Shown one piece after another: positions 36,054 to 44,734 of a DNA stretch of 64,000 bases (its first letter is position 1; every line of letters starts with the position of its first letter). The translations under genes and the position numbers were made by a program. The DNA is from Ramlibacter agri. Lineage in GTDB: Bacteria > Pseudomonadota > Gammaproteobacteria > Burkholderiales > Burkholderiaceae_C. The stretch is taken from assembly GCF_012927085.1 (NCBI RefSeq), contig NZ_JABBFX010000004.1:186001-250000 (forward strand), read 5' to 3'. Below the pieces are notes generated by a model, which had not been told where the DNA came from, did not search any database, and was given only the letters and a program-made list of their open reading frames with translations.

Positions 36054-38210
36054 ATGTCCGATCTGTCCGCCAGCAAAGACGCCGTCGAAACCGACGGCTC
36101 CGGCGCGGCCACCCCGAGCCCCTGGCTCGCCCTCAAGAAGCTCTTCTGCCGCGTGCAGGACTGGTTCACCATCCAGCCGACCGCCGTCAAGATGATGGTG
36201 GTCGTGGTGGCCATCCTGATTCCTCTGACCGCCAGCTACTCCTTTGCGCTGTGGCAGCGCCAGGCCGCCGTCGCCGAACAGGTGAAGGCCATGGCCGGCG
36301 CCTCCGGCACCGAGCAGATGTGGACCCTCAACGACAAGCTGCCGGTGGTGTTCGGCAGCGGCTCGGTGCTGGGCTTCCTGGAAAGCCGCCCGGTCGACCG
36401 CATCACGGTGGTCTACAAGCCGCTGATGTGGAACGTCTCCGAACGCATCCTGCTGATCGAGTCGCAGGGCAAGCTGTACGCCTACTACCCCAGTGACATG
36501 GAGACGAAGATCTTCACGGACAAGGCCGTCAGCGCCTCCTGGGGCAGCAAGCTGGTCTTCGTGCCGCGGTCCGAGCTTTCGGCCACCAGCCTCGACATGC
36601 TGGAGAAGCTGGACGAGCGCTTCGCCGGCGCCCGCCCGCAGAGTGAAAAGGACGGCTGGAAGGCCGGCGTCAGCGGCGTGCTGTCGGCCGCGCTGACCCT
36701 GGGCCTGCTGGGTTTCCTGGCCTTCCACCTGAAGGGCCAGTTCAAGTCGCTGCGCTTCATCGAGCCGAACCAGGTGCACGGTTCCATCGACGACCTGGTC
36801 GGCATGGACGACATCAAGTCCGAGGTGCGCCAGATCAAGGACCAGTACGAGCGGCGCGCCGAATACGCGGAGTACGGCATCAACAAGCCGTTCAACGTGA
36901 TGTTCAGCGGCCCGGCGGGCACGGGCAAGACCAAGCTGGCGAGCTACCTGGCCAAGGAGCTGAACCTGCCGATCCTGTTCCATTCGGCCGCCAACCTGGA
37001 GACCGGCTTTGTCGCCGGCGGCTCCAACACGCTGGCGCGGATCGCCTCCATGGCCAAGCGGCGCAAGCGCTGCATCGTGTTCCTGGACGAGGCGCAGGAC
37101 CTGTTCATGAAGCGTGGCGGCCACCGCAAGTTCGACGACGACACGCAGAACATGCTGCTGGCCATCCTCGACGGCGTCCGCACCAAGAGCGATGCCGAGA
37201 TCATCTGGATCGTCGCCTCCAACTTCAACAGCGAGTCCATGCCGATGGACGAGGCCATGCTGCGCCGCTTCCAGATGAAGGTGGATTTCCGCCTGCCGAA
37301 CAAGGAAGAGCGCCGCGCCATCATCGACCACTACCTCGACCAGCGGGCCGACAAGGTGGCCGACGGCATCGACCTGCGTCCCATCGTCGAAGTGACGGAA
37401 GGCCGCAGCCCGGCGGACCTGGAGACCATCGTCAACCAGGCCGGCATCACCGCGGTGCAGGGCGGCGAGCTGATCGCGGGCGACACGCTGATGCATGCCG
37501 CCGAGCGCGTGCTGGTGGGCAACGTCAACGCCAACACCACCAAGGAGCGCGAGCGCGACCGCCGCATCATCGCCATCCACGAGTGGGGCCACTTCCTGGT
37601 GGACTTCGACCTGGAGCGCAAGCGCGCCGGCGGCGACTGGGAAAAGATCCTCAGCGAGATGAAGACCATCAAGATCTCGCTGAAGGCCAACCCGCGCAAC
37701 AACGCGCTGGGCTTCGTCTTCCACAAGCAGGGCAGCAACCTGCTGAAGACCAAGTCGGACATCGAGCACGACGTCCGCGTCCTGCTGGGCGGCATGGCCA
37801 ACGAGGAACTGTTCTTCGGCGAGGAGGGCACCACCAACGGCGCCCACAACGACATCACGCGCGTCACCAAGCTGCTGCACCACGCGGTGGCCGAGATGGG
37901 CATGTACCGCAAGACGCGCCTGAATTTCGGCGCGCTGAGCGACTCGGGCAACCGTTCGGTCGACGAGGAAACGCGGACCATCATGGAGCTGCAGAGCGAG
38001 CGGCTCTATGGCGAGACCAAGACCCTGCTCGCGCGCCAGAAGCCGCTGACCGAGCACCTGGCGGGCAAGCTGATGGATGCGGGCGAGATGAGCCTGAAGG
38101 GAGCGCTGTTCGAGATCCGCTCCTTCGAGGCGGCCTGCTTCAGTTTCGATTCGAAGGTGGGACTCAACGGCGCGTCCAGCGCGGAGCCGACACCCGACGC
38201 GGCCGCTTAG
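36054..38210 (+). CDS. FtsH-like membrane AAA metalloprotease (divergent)
   Basis: A 718-residue protein with FtsH architecture: membrane segment about 46–66, periplasmic domain to about 200, second segment about 205–225, AAA domain with Walker A GPAGTGKT (286–293) and Walker B CIVFLDEAQDLF, an Arg finger in MLRRFQMK, then an M41 domain with HEWGH (509–513) and the third zinc ligand in AHNDITRV (about 600). Classical FtsH has HEAGH and a longer second-region-homology motif, so this is a distinct paralogue. It sits alone with its own terminator. ATG 36054 fits the membrane topology. Substrates are unknown. Confidence 0.88.
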   Translation: MSDLSASKDAVETDGSGAATPSPWLALKKLFCRVQDWFTIQPTAVKMMVVVVAILIPLTASYSFALWQRQAAVAEQVKAMAGASGTEQMWTLNDKLPVVFGSGSVLGFLESRPVDRITVVYKPLMWNVSERILLIESQGKLYAYYPSDMETKIFTDKAVSASWGSKLVFVPRSELSATSLDMLEKLDERFAGARPQSEKDGWKAGVSGVLSAALTLGLLGFLAFHLKGQFKSLRFIEPNQVHGSIDDLVGMDDIKSEVRQIKDQYERRAEYAEYGINKPFNVMFSGPAGTGKTKLASYLAKELNLPILFHSAANLETGFVAGGSNTLARIASMAKRRKRCIVFLDEAQDLFMKRGGHRKFDDDTQNMLLAILDGVRTKSDAEIIWIVASNFNSESMPMDEAMLRRFQMKVDFRLPNKEERRAIIDHYLDQRADKVADGIDLRPIVEVTEGRSPADLETIVNQAGITAVQGGELIAGDTLMHAAERVLVGNVNANTTKERERDRRIIAIHEWGHFLVDFDLERKRAGGDWEKILSEMKTIKISLKANPRNNALGFVFHKQGSNLLKTKSDIEHDVRVLLGGMANEELFFGEEGTTNGAHNDITRVTKLLHHAVAEMGMYRKTRLNFGALSDSGNRSVDEETRTIMELQSERLYGETKTLLARQKPLTEHLAGKLMDAGEMSLKGALFEIRSFEAACFSFDSKVGLNGASSAEPTPDAAA

Positions 38211-38232
38211 GCCGTCTTTCAGAGGAGTCGAT

Positions 38233-38262
38233 GGGGCGGCCTGCGAGCCGCCCCTTTTTTTT
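38233..38262 (+). terminator. Rho-independent terminator of the FtsH-like gene
   Basis: GGGGCGGC (38233–38240) pairs perfectly with GCCGCCCC (38247–38254) across a 6-base loop and is followed by T8. It lies 22 bases after the stop. Confidence 0.92.
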
Positions 38263-38290
38263 GCAATCCGTTACCGGATGGCGGCCTGGC

Positions 38291-38908
38291 TTACTTCTTG
38301 GGAGCAGGCTTGGCAGCCGGTGCCGCGGGAGCAGCCGCTGCGGGGGCGCCGCCAGCCGCACCGCCGGAGCCGGTGGCCGGCTGCACGCCCAGGCGCTTGG
38401 CAATGGACTCGTCCAGCACGCGCAGGTGCGAGCCGACGTCCGCCCGCACGTCCGGCACCAGCTTGGCGAGCAGCACGCGCTGCATGTCGCCGCCCATGGT
38501 CTGGAATTTCTGGTAAACGGGCGATTCCATCATCGTGACGACCTGCTTGAGCTCGTCTTCGGTGAACTTCTCCTCCAGCATCGCGCCGACGGTGGCCGGG
38601 GCCAGCTTGATCGCCTTGTCACGGACGACCGGGAAGGTGTCGTTCATGTACTTGTCGGCATCCTGCTGCAGGCCCTTGCCGATGGCTTCGCGCTTGTCCT
38701 GCGGCACCTGCTGCTGCACGTAGTCGAGCGCGCCGGCGATCAGCTCGTTGGCGGGCTGCTTGACCAGGTCGCGCGCCATCGCCTCGATGCCGGCCTGCTG
38801 CAGCTTCAGGATCTTGGCCGACAGTTCCTTCTTGGCGGGCGTGGACTGGGCTTGCGCCAGGGTGCAGGCGGCGGCGAGCGTGAGGAGGACGAAAGATTTC
38901 TTCAACAT
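38291..38908 (-). CDS. DUF2059 exported protein
   Basis: A 205-residue exported protein with a signal peptide (about 1–21, ending AQAQ) and a helical DUF2059 domain; FTEDELKQVVTMMESPVYQKF is the diagnostic block. The C-terminus is a low-complexity Ala/Gly/Pro tail. Its function is unknown. It converges on the FtsH-like gene across the terminator. Confidence 0.85.
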   Translation of the reverse strand: MLKKSFVLLTLAAACTLAQAQSTPAKKELSAKILKLQQAGIEAMARDLVKQPANELIAGALDYVQQQVPQDKREAIGKGLQQDADKYMNDTFPVVRDKAIKLAPATVGAMLEEKFTEDELKQVVTMMESPVYQKFQTMGGDMQRVLLAKLVPDVRADVGSHLRVLDESIAKRLGVQPATGSGGAAGGAPAAAAPAAPAAKPAPKK

Positions 38909-38952
38909 CGGCGCATCTTAAACGTTGCGGCTGACGGCTCCCTAACCCACGT

Positions 38953-38958
38953 TCCTAC
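38953..38958 (+). promoter_or_regulatory. TCCTAC motif before the DUF3606-like gene
   Basis: TTCCTAC here is a one-base variant of the recurring motif (GTTCCTAC rather than GTCCTAC), oriented towards the small gene that starts 101 bases downstream. Confidence 0.3.
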
Positions 38959-39059
38959 AGCTGGCGCTACCGCGAGCGCACGCCATGGCGCTGCCTTGTC
39001 TTGCCGCGCCTGGACGCCGCCTTGCCTATTCTGGAAGCATCGGCAAGGAGGAACTGACC

Positions 39060-39242
39060 ATGTCCGAAGACAGCAACAAGAGCGGCGCCGAGCAGCTGCT
39101 GATCCACCTGGAACCCGAATGGGAGCGCCGCAACTGGTGCAACTGGCTCAGTTGCAGCGAAGCGGAACTCGAGCACGCGGTCACCTACGTCGGCCACGAC
39201 CCGGACAACGTCCGGCGCTTCCTGCGGCAGGCGCGCATCTAG
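39060..39242 (+). CDS. Small DUF3606-like protein
   Basis: A 60-residue protein with EPEWERRNWCNWLSCSEAEL and HAVTYVGHDPDNVRRFLRQ, the pattern of DUF3606 (charged residue, paired Trp, then helix with AV-x-x-VG). The function is unknown; such small proteins are often stress-induced. AAGGAGG lies 8 bases before the ATG. The longer frame upstream lacks support. Confidence 0.75.
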   Translation: MSEDSNKSGAEQLLIHLEPEWERRNWCNWLSCSEAELEHAVTYVGHDPDNVRRFLRQARI

Positions 39243-39363
39243 AAGTACACGCGGGACGGATGCCGCGCGCGGCACGCGCGCGAGCATGATTTACACGGAG
39301 AGGGGTTACGGCTTGTGACTGCCTCTCGCGAATCGCCGCGCTGCGTTCTAGACTCCTTGTTAC

Positions 39364-41727
39364 ATGGAAGAAAGCACGCTCCGTCTCGACGAGGCCACTG
39401 CCCGCCAGCTGGTGCTGGTGCGTGCCATCGACGACGTGGACACGCAGGGCAAGCTGCTGAGCGAGGTGGAGCGCGAGCAGCTGGAACGCGATGCCCTGGA
39501 GGCGAGCCGGCGCGCTTCGCCCGCGGCCGACCTGGACCTCGCGCAGTACCTCCAGCAGCGCGCACGCAAGGTGCTGGCAGCGGTGGAGAACCGCCATCCG
39601 CAACTGGCCGCCCTGCAGGATCCCGAGCCCTGGCGCGCCTGGCTGCTCTGGGTGCTGCCGCTGGCCGCGGCGATCGGCGGCGCGGCGCTGGACCGCATCG
39701 ACAACCCGCAGAAGGTGAACATGCTGTCGCCGCCGCTGCTGGGCGTACTGGCCTGGAACGTCGGCATGTACCTGCTGCTGCTCGCCTGCGCGTTCGCGCC
39801 GCCCGCCTGGCAGGGCGCCCGCGTACTCGCACTGCTGCAGCGCTGGTTCGCCGGCCTGCCCGGGCACGGGCGGCGCACGGGGCGGCTGCGCATCGACGTC
39901 TCCGCGCGCTTCCACCAGCAATGGCTGCAGGCCACCGCGCGCCAGCAGCTCCTGTGGTTCAAGCAGCTGCTGCACCTGACGGCCGCCGGCTGGGGGGGCG
40001 GCTTGGCGGTGTCCATCGTGCTGGGCGGGCTGGTGCGCCAGTACCGCGTGGGTTGGGAAAGCACCCTGCTGGACCTTCCGCAGGTGCACGCGGTCCTGAG
40101 CACGCTGTTCGCGCCGGTCGTGGGCCTGCTGCCCTTCCAGGCCTTCAGCGCGGCGGACCTGCAGCGCATGGCCTTCAGCTCGGGCGCGGCCATCGGCGTC
40201 GAGGAGGCGCGGCGCTGGGTGTGGATGTATCTCGCGCTGCTCGGCGTGGTGGTGCTGGTGCCGCGCACGCTGCTGGCGGGCTGGGCGGCTTGGCGCCGGC
40301 GCCGCCTCGGGCGCGCCGTGCGCATCGACCTGCGCGATCCCTACTACGTCGAGGTGCTGGCGCGCGTGAGCCCGGCGCGGGTGACGCTCGGCGTGCTGGC
40401 ACGCCCGGGCCGCGGGCGCGCGCTGCTGCAGCGCCTGCTGCAGGAAGCCGCGGAGCGGGGCGGCCGCGGCGCGGGGCCGCGCACCGTGCTCACCACGCCC
40501 AAGGGCGACGTGCTGCGCGTGTTCGACATCCCGCCGGACTACCAGCCGCCGCAGGGCCCCGCCGCGCGGCCGCTGGAGGGCGCCAGCGCGGCGCAGGCCT
40601 GGCTGCAGGACCTGCTGGGCCGCTTCAAGGGAGCGCGCCAAGTCGCGACTCGCGACGACGAACTGCAGGCCAGCCTGGCCGACACCGACTTCGTGCTGCT
40701 GCTGCCGGCCGACGTCGGCGACCTGGAACAGGCCACGCGCCTGCTGCACTGGGTGGCGCAGCCGGCGCTGGTGCTGGCCGACGCGCACGGCGACGAGCAG
40801 GTGCTGCAGGACTACCGGGCCGCAGTGCAGCGCCTGGGCCTGGCCGCCGAGGTGCTGGACCTGGACCAGGCCGCCGGCCACTGGGTGCGCGAGGAGCGGC
40901 TGCTGGAGGCGATCGGCGCGCACCTGGCCACCAGCAAGCGGGCCGGCTTCGCCCGCGTCGCCGCGGCCTGGGCCGAACGCAACGAGCGCCGCTTCGACGA
41001 GGCCATGCGGCAGCTGGCCGCCTTGCTGGTGCACGCCGCGCGCGAGCACGAGGAGGTGGGCGCGGCGCCAGTGAACCTGCGCCAGCTGGTGGACGCCGGC
41101 GAGCGCGAAGCGGGCCAGCGCGCCCGCGATGCCGCGGCGCAGGCTCTTCTGCTGCGCGTGCATGCGGAGGAGACGGCGACCTTGGCGGAGCTGATGCGGC
41201 TGCACAAGCTGGAGGCGCCGGCCGCGCCGGTGCCGGCCGCGCGCATGGAGCAGGGCTTCGTGGTGCAGCACGCGGTCGACGCGCCGCAGGCCGGCATGGC
41301 GGGCGCGGCCAGCGGCGCCGCGCTGGGCGCGGGCATCGACGTGATGACGGGCGGCCTGTCGCTGGGCATGGCCGCGGCGCTGGGCGCGGTCATCGGCGGC
41401 GGCGCGGCCTGGGTCGCGGCGGCCTGGAAGAACCGCGCAGCGCCGGCCGGCCAGTCGCTCGTGCAATTGAGCGAAGACATGTTGCTGACACTGGCCGAAA
41501 GCGCGCTGGCCGGCTACCTGGCGGTGGCGCACCGCGAAGGCGGCACGCGGCCCGAGGCGCCGGCGGCCTGGCGTGGTGAGGTGGTGGCTGCGGTCGCGGC
41601 GCGGCGCCAGGAACTCGCGCCGCTGTGGCTGCAGGCACGCACGGCGCGCGAAGAGGAAGGCGTGGTGCGCGAATTGGCGCAGGTGCTGGGCAGCGTCACG
41701 CGCGGGCTGCTCGCGCGTGTGAACTAG
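39364..41727 (+). CDS. DUF2868–DUF3482-like fusion with degenerate GTPase region
   Basis: A 787-residue membrane protein. The N-terminal half resembles DUF2868: an opening LRLDEATARQLVLVRAIDD and several membrane segments between about 95 and 315. The C-terminal half resembles the DUF3482 GTPase partner that usually sits in a separate gene: LADTDFVLLLPADVGDLEQA, LVLADAHGDEQVL and the glycine-rich GAALGAGIDVMTGGLSLGMA segment. The expected P-loop (GxxxxGKS) is replaced near residue 346 by LARPGRGRALLQRLL, which lacks the Lys–Ser/Thr pair, so nucleotide binding is doubtful. Assignment of the C-terminal half is an inference from layout and short motifs. Confidence 0.65.
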   Translation: MEESTLRLDEATARQLVLVRAIDDVDTQGKLLSEVEREQLERDALEASRRASPAADLDLAQYLQQRARKVLAAVENRHPQLAALQDPEPWRAWLLWVLPLAAAIGGAALDRIDNPQKVNMLSPPLLGVLAWNVGMYLLLLACAFAPPAWQGARVLALLQRWFAGLPGHGRRTGRLRIDVSARFHQQWLQATARQQLLWFKQLLHLTAAGWGGGLAVSIVLGGLVRQYRVGWESTLLDLPQVHAVLSTLFAPVVGLLPFQAFSAADLQRMAFSSGAAIGVEEARRWVWMYLALLGVVVLVPRTLLAGWAAWRRRRLGRAVRIDLRDPYYVEVLARVSPARVTLGVLARPGRGRALLQRLLQEAAERGGRGAGPRTVLTTPKGDVLRVFDIPPDYQPPQGPAARPLEGASAAQAWLQDLLGRFKGARQVATRDDELQASLADTDFVLLLPADVGDLEQATRLLHWVAQPALVLADAHGDEQVLQDYRAAVQRLGLAAEVLDLDQAAGHWVREERLLEAIGAHLATSKRAGFARVAAAWAERNERRFDEAMRQLAALLVHAAREHEEVGAAPVNLRQLVDAGEREAGQRARDAAAQALLLRVHAEETATLAELMRLHKLEAPAAPVPAARMEQGFVVQHAVDAPQAGMAGAASGAALGAGIDVMTGGLSLGMAAALGAVIGGGAAWVAAAWKNRAAPAGQSLVQLSEDMLLTLAESALAGYLAVAHREGGTRPEAPAAWRGEVVAAVAARRQELAPLWLQARTAREEEGVVRELAQVLGSVTRGLLARVN

Positions 41728-43688
41728 GCCTTCTGCTGCGAAGCAGCGCGCAGGAGCTCTTCCACCGCCGTCAATTCAGCCGGCTTCGTCAGGTGCCGGT
41801 CGAAGCCCGCGTCGCGCGTGCGATCGCGGTCCTCCTGCGTGCCCCAGCCGGTCAGCGCGACCAGCATCGCCCGTTCGCCCGCAGGCATGGCGCGCAGGCG
41901 GCGTGCCACGTCGTAGCCGCTGACGTCCGGCAGGCCGATGTCGAGGAACACCACGTCGGGGCGGAACTCCGGCGCGACGGCCAGCGCCTCCTGGCCGGTG
42001 TGGGCGATGTGGGCCGCGTGGCCTTCCATCTCCATCAGCACGCCCAGGCTCTCGGCCGCGTCCGCGTTGTCGTCCACCACCAGCACCCGCAACTGGCCAA
42101 GCTTGCCGCCTCGCGACGCTGGTGCTTCGCCGCCGCCGGTTGCCTGCGGCTTCGCCAGCGGCAAGCGCACGGTGAAGGTGCTTCCCTTGCCGCGCCCGGC
42201 GCTGGACGCGCCGACGCTGCCGCCGTGCAGCGCCACCAGGCTTTGCACCAGCGACAGCCCGATGCCGAGACCGCCGCCCTGGGGCCGGCCTTCGTTGCTG
42301 GGCACCTGCGCGAACATCTCGAACACCTTGCCCAGCGCCGCCGGTTCGATGCCGATGCCGGTGTCCGTCACCGACACCACCGCTTCGCCGCCTTCGCGCC
42401 AGGCCTTCAGCGCGATCGCGCCGCACTCGGGCGTGTACTTGGCCGCGTTGTTCAGGAGGTTGCTCACCACCTGCGCGATGCGGGTCGGGTCCGCGTCCAT
42501 CGGCAACGGCTCGGCGGGCAGGTCCACCGACAGCTTGTGGCCGGCGTTCTCGATCAGCGAGCCGCTGGTCTCCACCGCCGTGGACACCACGTCCCGCAGG
42601 TCCATGGACTGGCGCCGCAACTCCACCTTGCCGGTGCTGATGCGCGCCACGTCCAGCAGGTCGTCCACCAGGTGCACCATGTGCTGGATCTGGCGCTCCA
42701 TCATCTGCCGCGTCTTCTCCAGCATCTCCGGCTTGCCGGCGCCCATGCGCATCAGGTGCAGCCCGTTGGACAAGGGCGCCAGCGGGTTGCGCAGCTCGTG
42801 GGCGAGCGTCGCGAGGAATTCGGTCTTGCGCTTGTTCGCCTCGGCCAGCTGGTCGGCCAGGCGCCGCAGGTCCTGCTCCGCCAGCAGCCGCTGCGTGATG
42901 TCCGAGAACAGCACCGCGACCAGGTCGGCGCCGCCGCCGCGCAGCCGCGTGGCGTAGATGTCGAACCAGCGGTTCATGATGCGGTCTTCCTGCACGAAGC
43001 GCGTGGCTTCGCCGGTGCGCGCCACGCGGTCGTAGACCTCGAAGCGCTGCCCCTCGTAGCCGGGCAGCAGCTCGCACATCGTGTGGCCCACCGGGTTCTG
43101 CAGGCCGGTGTGCATGCAGAAGGCCTCGTTGGCCTCCTCGTAAAGGAAGTCGTGCACCTTGCCGTCCGGGCCGCGCAGCAGCTTGACCACGCAGAAGCCC
43201 TCGTCGATCGACTCGAACAGCGCCCGGTAGCGCTCCTCCTTCACTTCCAGCCGCTGCTCGAAGTCGCGCCGCTCGCGCGCGCGCAGTTCCTCCTTGCTGC
43301 GATAGAGCTCGACGAACACGCCGACCTTGGCCTTCAGCACCTCGGTGCGCAGCGGTTTGGCGAGGAAGTCGACCGCGCCCAGCGCGTAGGCCGAAAGCAT
43401 GGCGTCGTCGGGGTCGTCGCCGGCGGTGACGAACAGGATGGGCGTGAAGCGGCTGCGCGGCCGCGCGCGGATCTGGCGCGCGACCTCGAAGCCGTCCATG
43501 CCGGGCATGCGCACGTCCAGCAGCACGGCGGCGAAGTCCTGCCGCTCCAGCGCGGCGAGGGCTTCGAGGCCGGACTCGGCGCGCACGAGGTTGACTCCGA
43601 GGGTGTCGAGCGCAGCCTCCAGCGCCAGCAGGTTGGCGGGCTGGTCGTCGACGAGAAGGACGTTCGCGGGTACGGTGGTGTGGGGCAC
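41724..43688 (-). CDS. Hybrid histidine kinase (REC–PAS–HisKA–HATPase–REC)
   Basis: A ~654-residue hybrid sensor. The N-terminal receiver (VLLVDDQPANLLALEAAL, phosphoacceptor in VLLDVRMPGMDG, Lys in FLAKPLR) is followed by a PAS-like domain, HisKA with LAHELRNPLAPLSNGL, HATPase with DTGIGI and GLGIGLSLV, and a terminal receiver (VLVVDDNADAAE, VFLDIGLPDVSG). No membrane segment is seen, so it is cytoplasmic. GTG 43688 is preferred to GTG 43760 because the receiver fold begins right after it; neither has a clear ribosome site. Confidence 0.9.
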   Translation of the reverse strand: MPHTTVPANVLLVDDQPANLLALEAALDTLGVNLVRAESGLEALAALERQDFAAVLLDVRMPGMDGFEVARQIRARPRSRFTPILFVTAGDDPDDAMLSAYALGAVDFLAKPLRTEVLKAKVGVFVELYRSKEELRARERRDFEQRLEVKEERYRALFESIDEGFCVVKLLRGPDGKVHDFLYEEANEAFCMHTGLQNPVGHTMCELLPGYEGQRFEVYDRVARTGEATRFVQEDRIMNRWFDIYATRLRGGGADLVAVLFSDITQRLLAEQDLRRLADQLAEANKRKTEFLATLAHELRNPLAPLSNGLHLMRMGAGKPEMLEKTRQMMERQIQHMVHLVDDLLDVARISTGKVELRRQSMDLRDVVSTAVETSGSLIENAGHKLSVDLPAEPLPMDADPTRIAQVVSNLLNNAAKYTPECGAIALKAWREGGEAVVSVTDTGIGIEPAALGKVFEMFAQVPSNEGRPQGGGLGIGLSLVQSLVALHGGSVGASSAGRGKGSTFTVRLPLAKPQATGGGEAPASRGGKLGQLRVLVVDDNADAAESLGVLMEMEGHAAHIAHTGQEALAVAPEFRPDVVFLDIGLPDVSGYDVARRLRAMPAGERAMLVALTGWGTQEDRDRTRDAGFDRHLTKPAELTAVEELLRAASQQKA

Positions 43689-43799
43689 GTTGTTCGAAGG
43701 CGCCGGCGAGGTCCGGCAGGCGGAGTCTAAGACGCTTTCCCGCGGGCGGGGCCAGCCCACGGCCGCATGCGGCCCCGGCCGGCGGCGCGTCAGGTTGCT

Positions 43800-43806
43800 G
43801 TCCTAC
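43800..43806 (+). promoter_or_regulatory. GTCCTAC motif before the transglutaminase-like gene
   Basis: An exact GTCCTAC oriented towards the transglutaminase-like gene, whose ATG is 100 bases downstream. Two hairpins lie between. Confidence 0.4.
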
Positions 43807-43840
43807 GGCCGAGGCGGCGACGGTTGCGCACCATGGCACT

Positions 43841-43858
43841 GGGGCAGGGTGCTGCCCC
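43841..43858 (+). promoter_or_regulatory. Leader hairpin
   Basis: GGGGCA (43841–43846) pairs with TGCCCC (43853–43858), a 6-bp stem with a 6-base loop. It lies 20 bases upstream of a terminator-like hairpin in the same leader, as in attenuators. Confidence 0.35.
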
Positions 43859-43877
43859 GATGCCTTGGAATCATTCA

Positions 43878-43903
43878 GCCCGGCCCCGCGCCGGGCATTT
43901 TTT
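43878..43903 (+). terminator. Terminator-like hairpin 3 bases before an ATG
   Basis: GCCCGG (43878–43883) pairs with CCGGGC (43891–43896) and is followed by ATTTTTT. It ends 3 bases before the ATG at 43907, where a ribosome site should be. It could end a short leader RNA or act as an attenuator. Confidence 0.6.
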
Positions 43904-43906
43904 GTC

Positions 43907-44686
43907 ATGCGCCTGAAGGCCCGTAACCGGATCGAACTGCATTGCGATGAGGACTGCCCGCTCGCCGCGGTGCTGCGCCCGCGCAGCAGCGCCGAGCAAT
44001 GGGTCGTGTCCGAGCGTTACGAGATCGCACCCTGGGTGCCCGCCTCCGAATACGTGGACTGCTTCGGCAACCTGTGCCAGCGCTTCACGCTGCCGGCCGG
44101 CGACAGCGCCATCACCGTGGACAGCGAAGTGGAGGTCACCGAGCAGATCGACGTCGACCGGCGCGCCCCGGCCGTGCCGCCTGGGCAACTGCCCGATGAG
44201 ACACTGCTCTACCTGCTGCAAAGCCGCTACTGCCCGAGCGACAAGATGGAGGAGCGCGCCCGCGACATCGTGCATGGTTGCGCGCCCGGCTATCCGCAGG
44301 CCGAGCGCATCCAGGACTGGATCCGCGAGAACGTCGCCTACCGCGGGGGCGTCAGCACCGAGAGCACCTGCGCGCTCGATACCTTGCGCGGCGGCGCCGG
44401 CGTCTGCCGCGATTTCGCGCACGTGGGCGTGGCGCTGTGCCGCAGCCTGGTGCTGCCGGCCCGCGTGGTGGTGGGCTACCTGCACGAGCTCGACCCGATG
44501 GACATGCACGCCTGGTACGAGGTGTTCCTCGGCGGGCGCTGGTTCGCCTTCGATGCGACGCAGGACAAGCCGCGCGGCGGCCGCATCGTGGTCGCCCACG
44601 GCCGCGACATCGCCGACGTGGCCTTCCTCTCGAACTACGGCCCGCTGGAAATCACGAACATGGAAGTCAGCGTGACGGCCGCCTGA
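43907..44686 (+). CDS. Transglutaminase-like family protein
   Basis: A 259-residue transglutaminase-fold protein of the bacterial type, with an N-terminal beta-rich domain and a C-terminal core. The catalytic triad is visible as Cys in GGAGVCRDFAHVGVAL, His in MDMHAWYEVFLGG and Asp in WFAFDATQDKPRG. Such proteins act as peptidases or cross-linkers; no signal peptide is present. ATG 43907 is chosen over the upstream in-frame start because the upstream segment encodes the terminator-like hairpin. Confidence 0.88.
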   Translation: MRLKARNRIELHCDEDCPLAAVLRPRSSAEQWVVSERYEIAPWVPASEYVDCFGNLCQRFTLPAGDSAITVDSEVEVTEQIDVDRRAPAVPPGQLPDETLLYLLQSRYCPSDKMEERARDIVHGCAPGYPQAERIQDWIRENVAYRGGVSTESTCALDTLRGGAGVCRDFAHVGVALCRSLVLPARVVVGYLHELDPMDMHAWYEVFLGGRWFAFDATQDKPRGGRIVVAHGRDIADVAFLSNYGPLEITNMEVSVTAA

Positions 44687-44689
44687 TCG

Positions 44690-44716
44690 AAAAAAAAGGG
44701 CCGGTGACCCGGCCCT
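44690..44716 (-). terminator. Minus-strand terminator of the repeat lipoprotein gene
   Basis: AGGGCCGG (44697–44704) pairs with CCGGCCCT (44709–44716), and the minus strand continues into a T-run (44696–44690). It lies 18 bases beyond the lipoprotein stop. Confidence 0.85.
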
Positions 44717-44734
44717 GCGCGGATAGCGCGGTCC

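Noticed and set aside
35667..38057. Long minus-strand frame antisense to the FtsH-like gene
   Set aside because: The plus strand encodes intact AAA and M41 motifs; the antisense frame has none.
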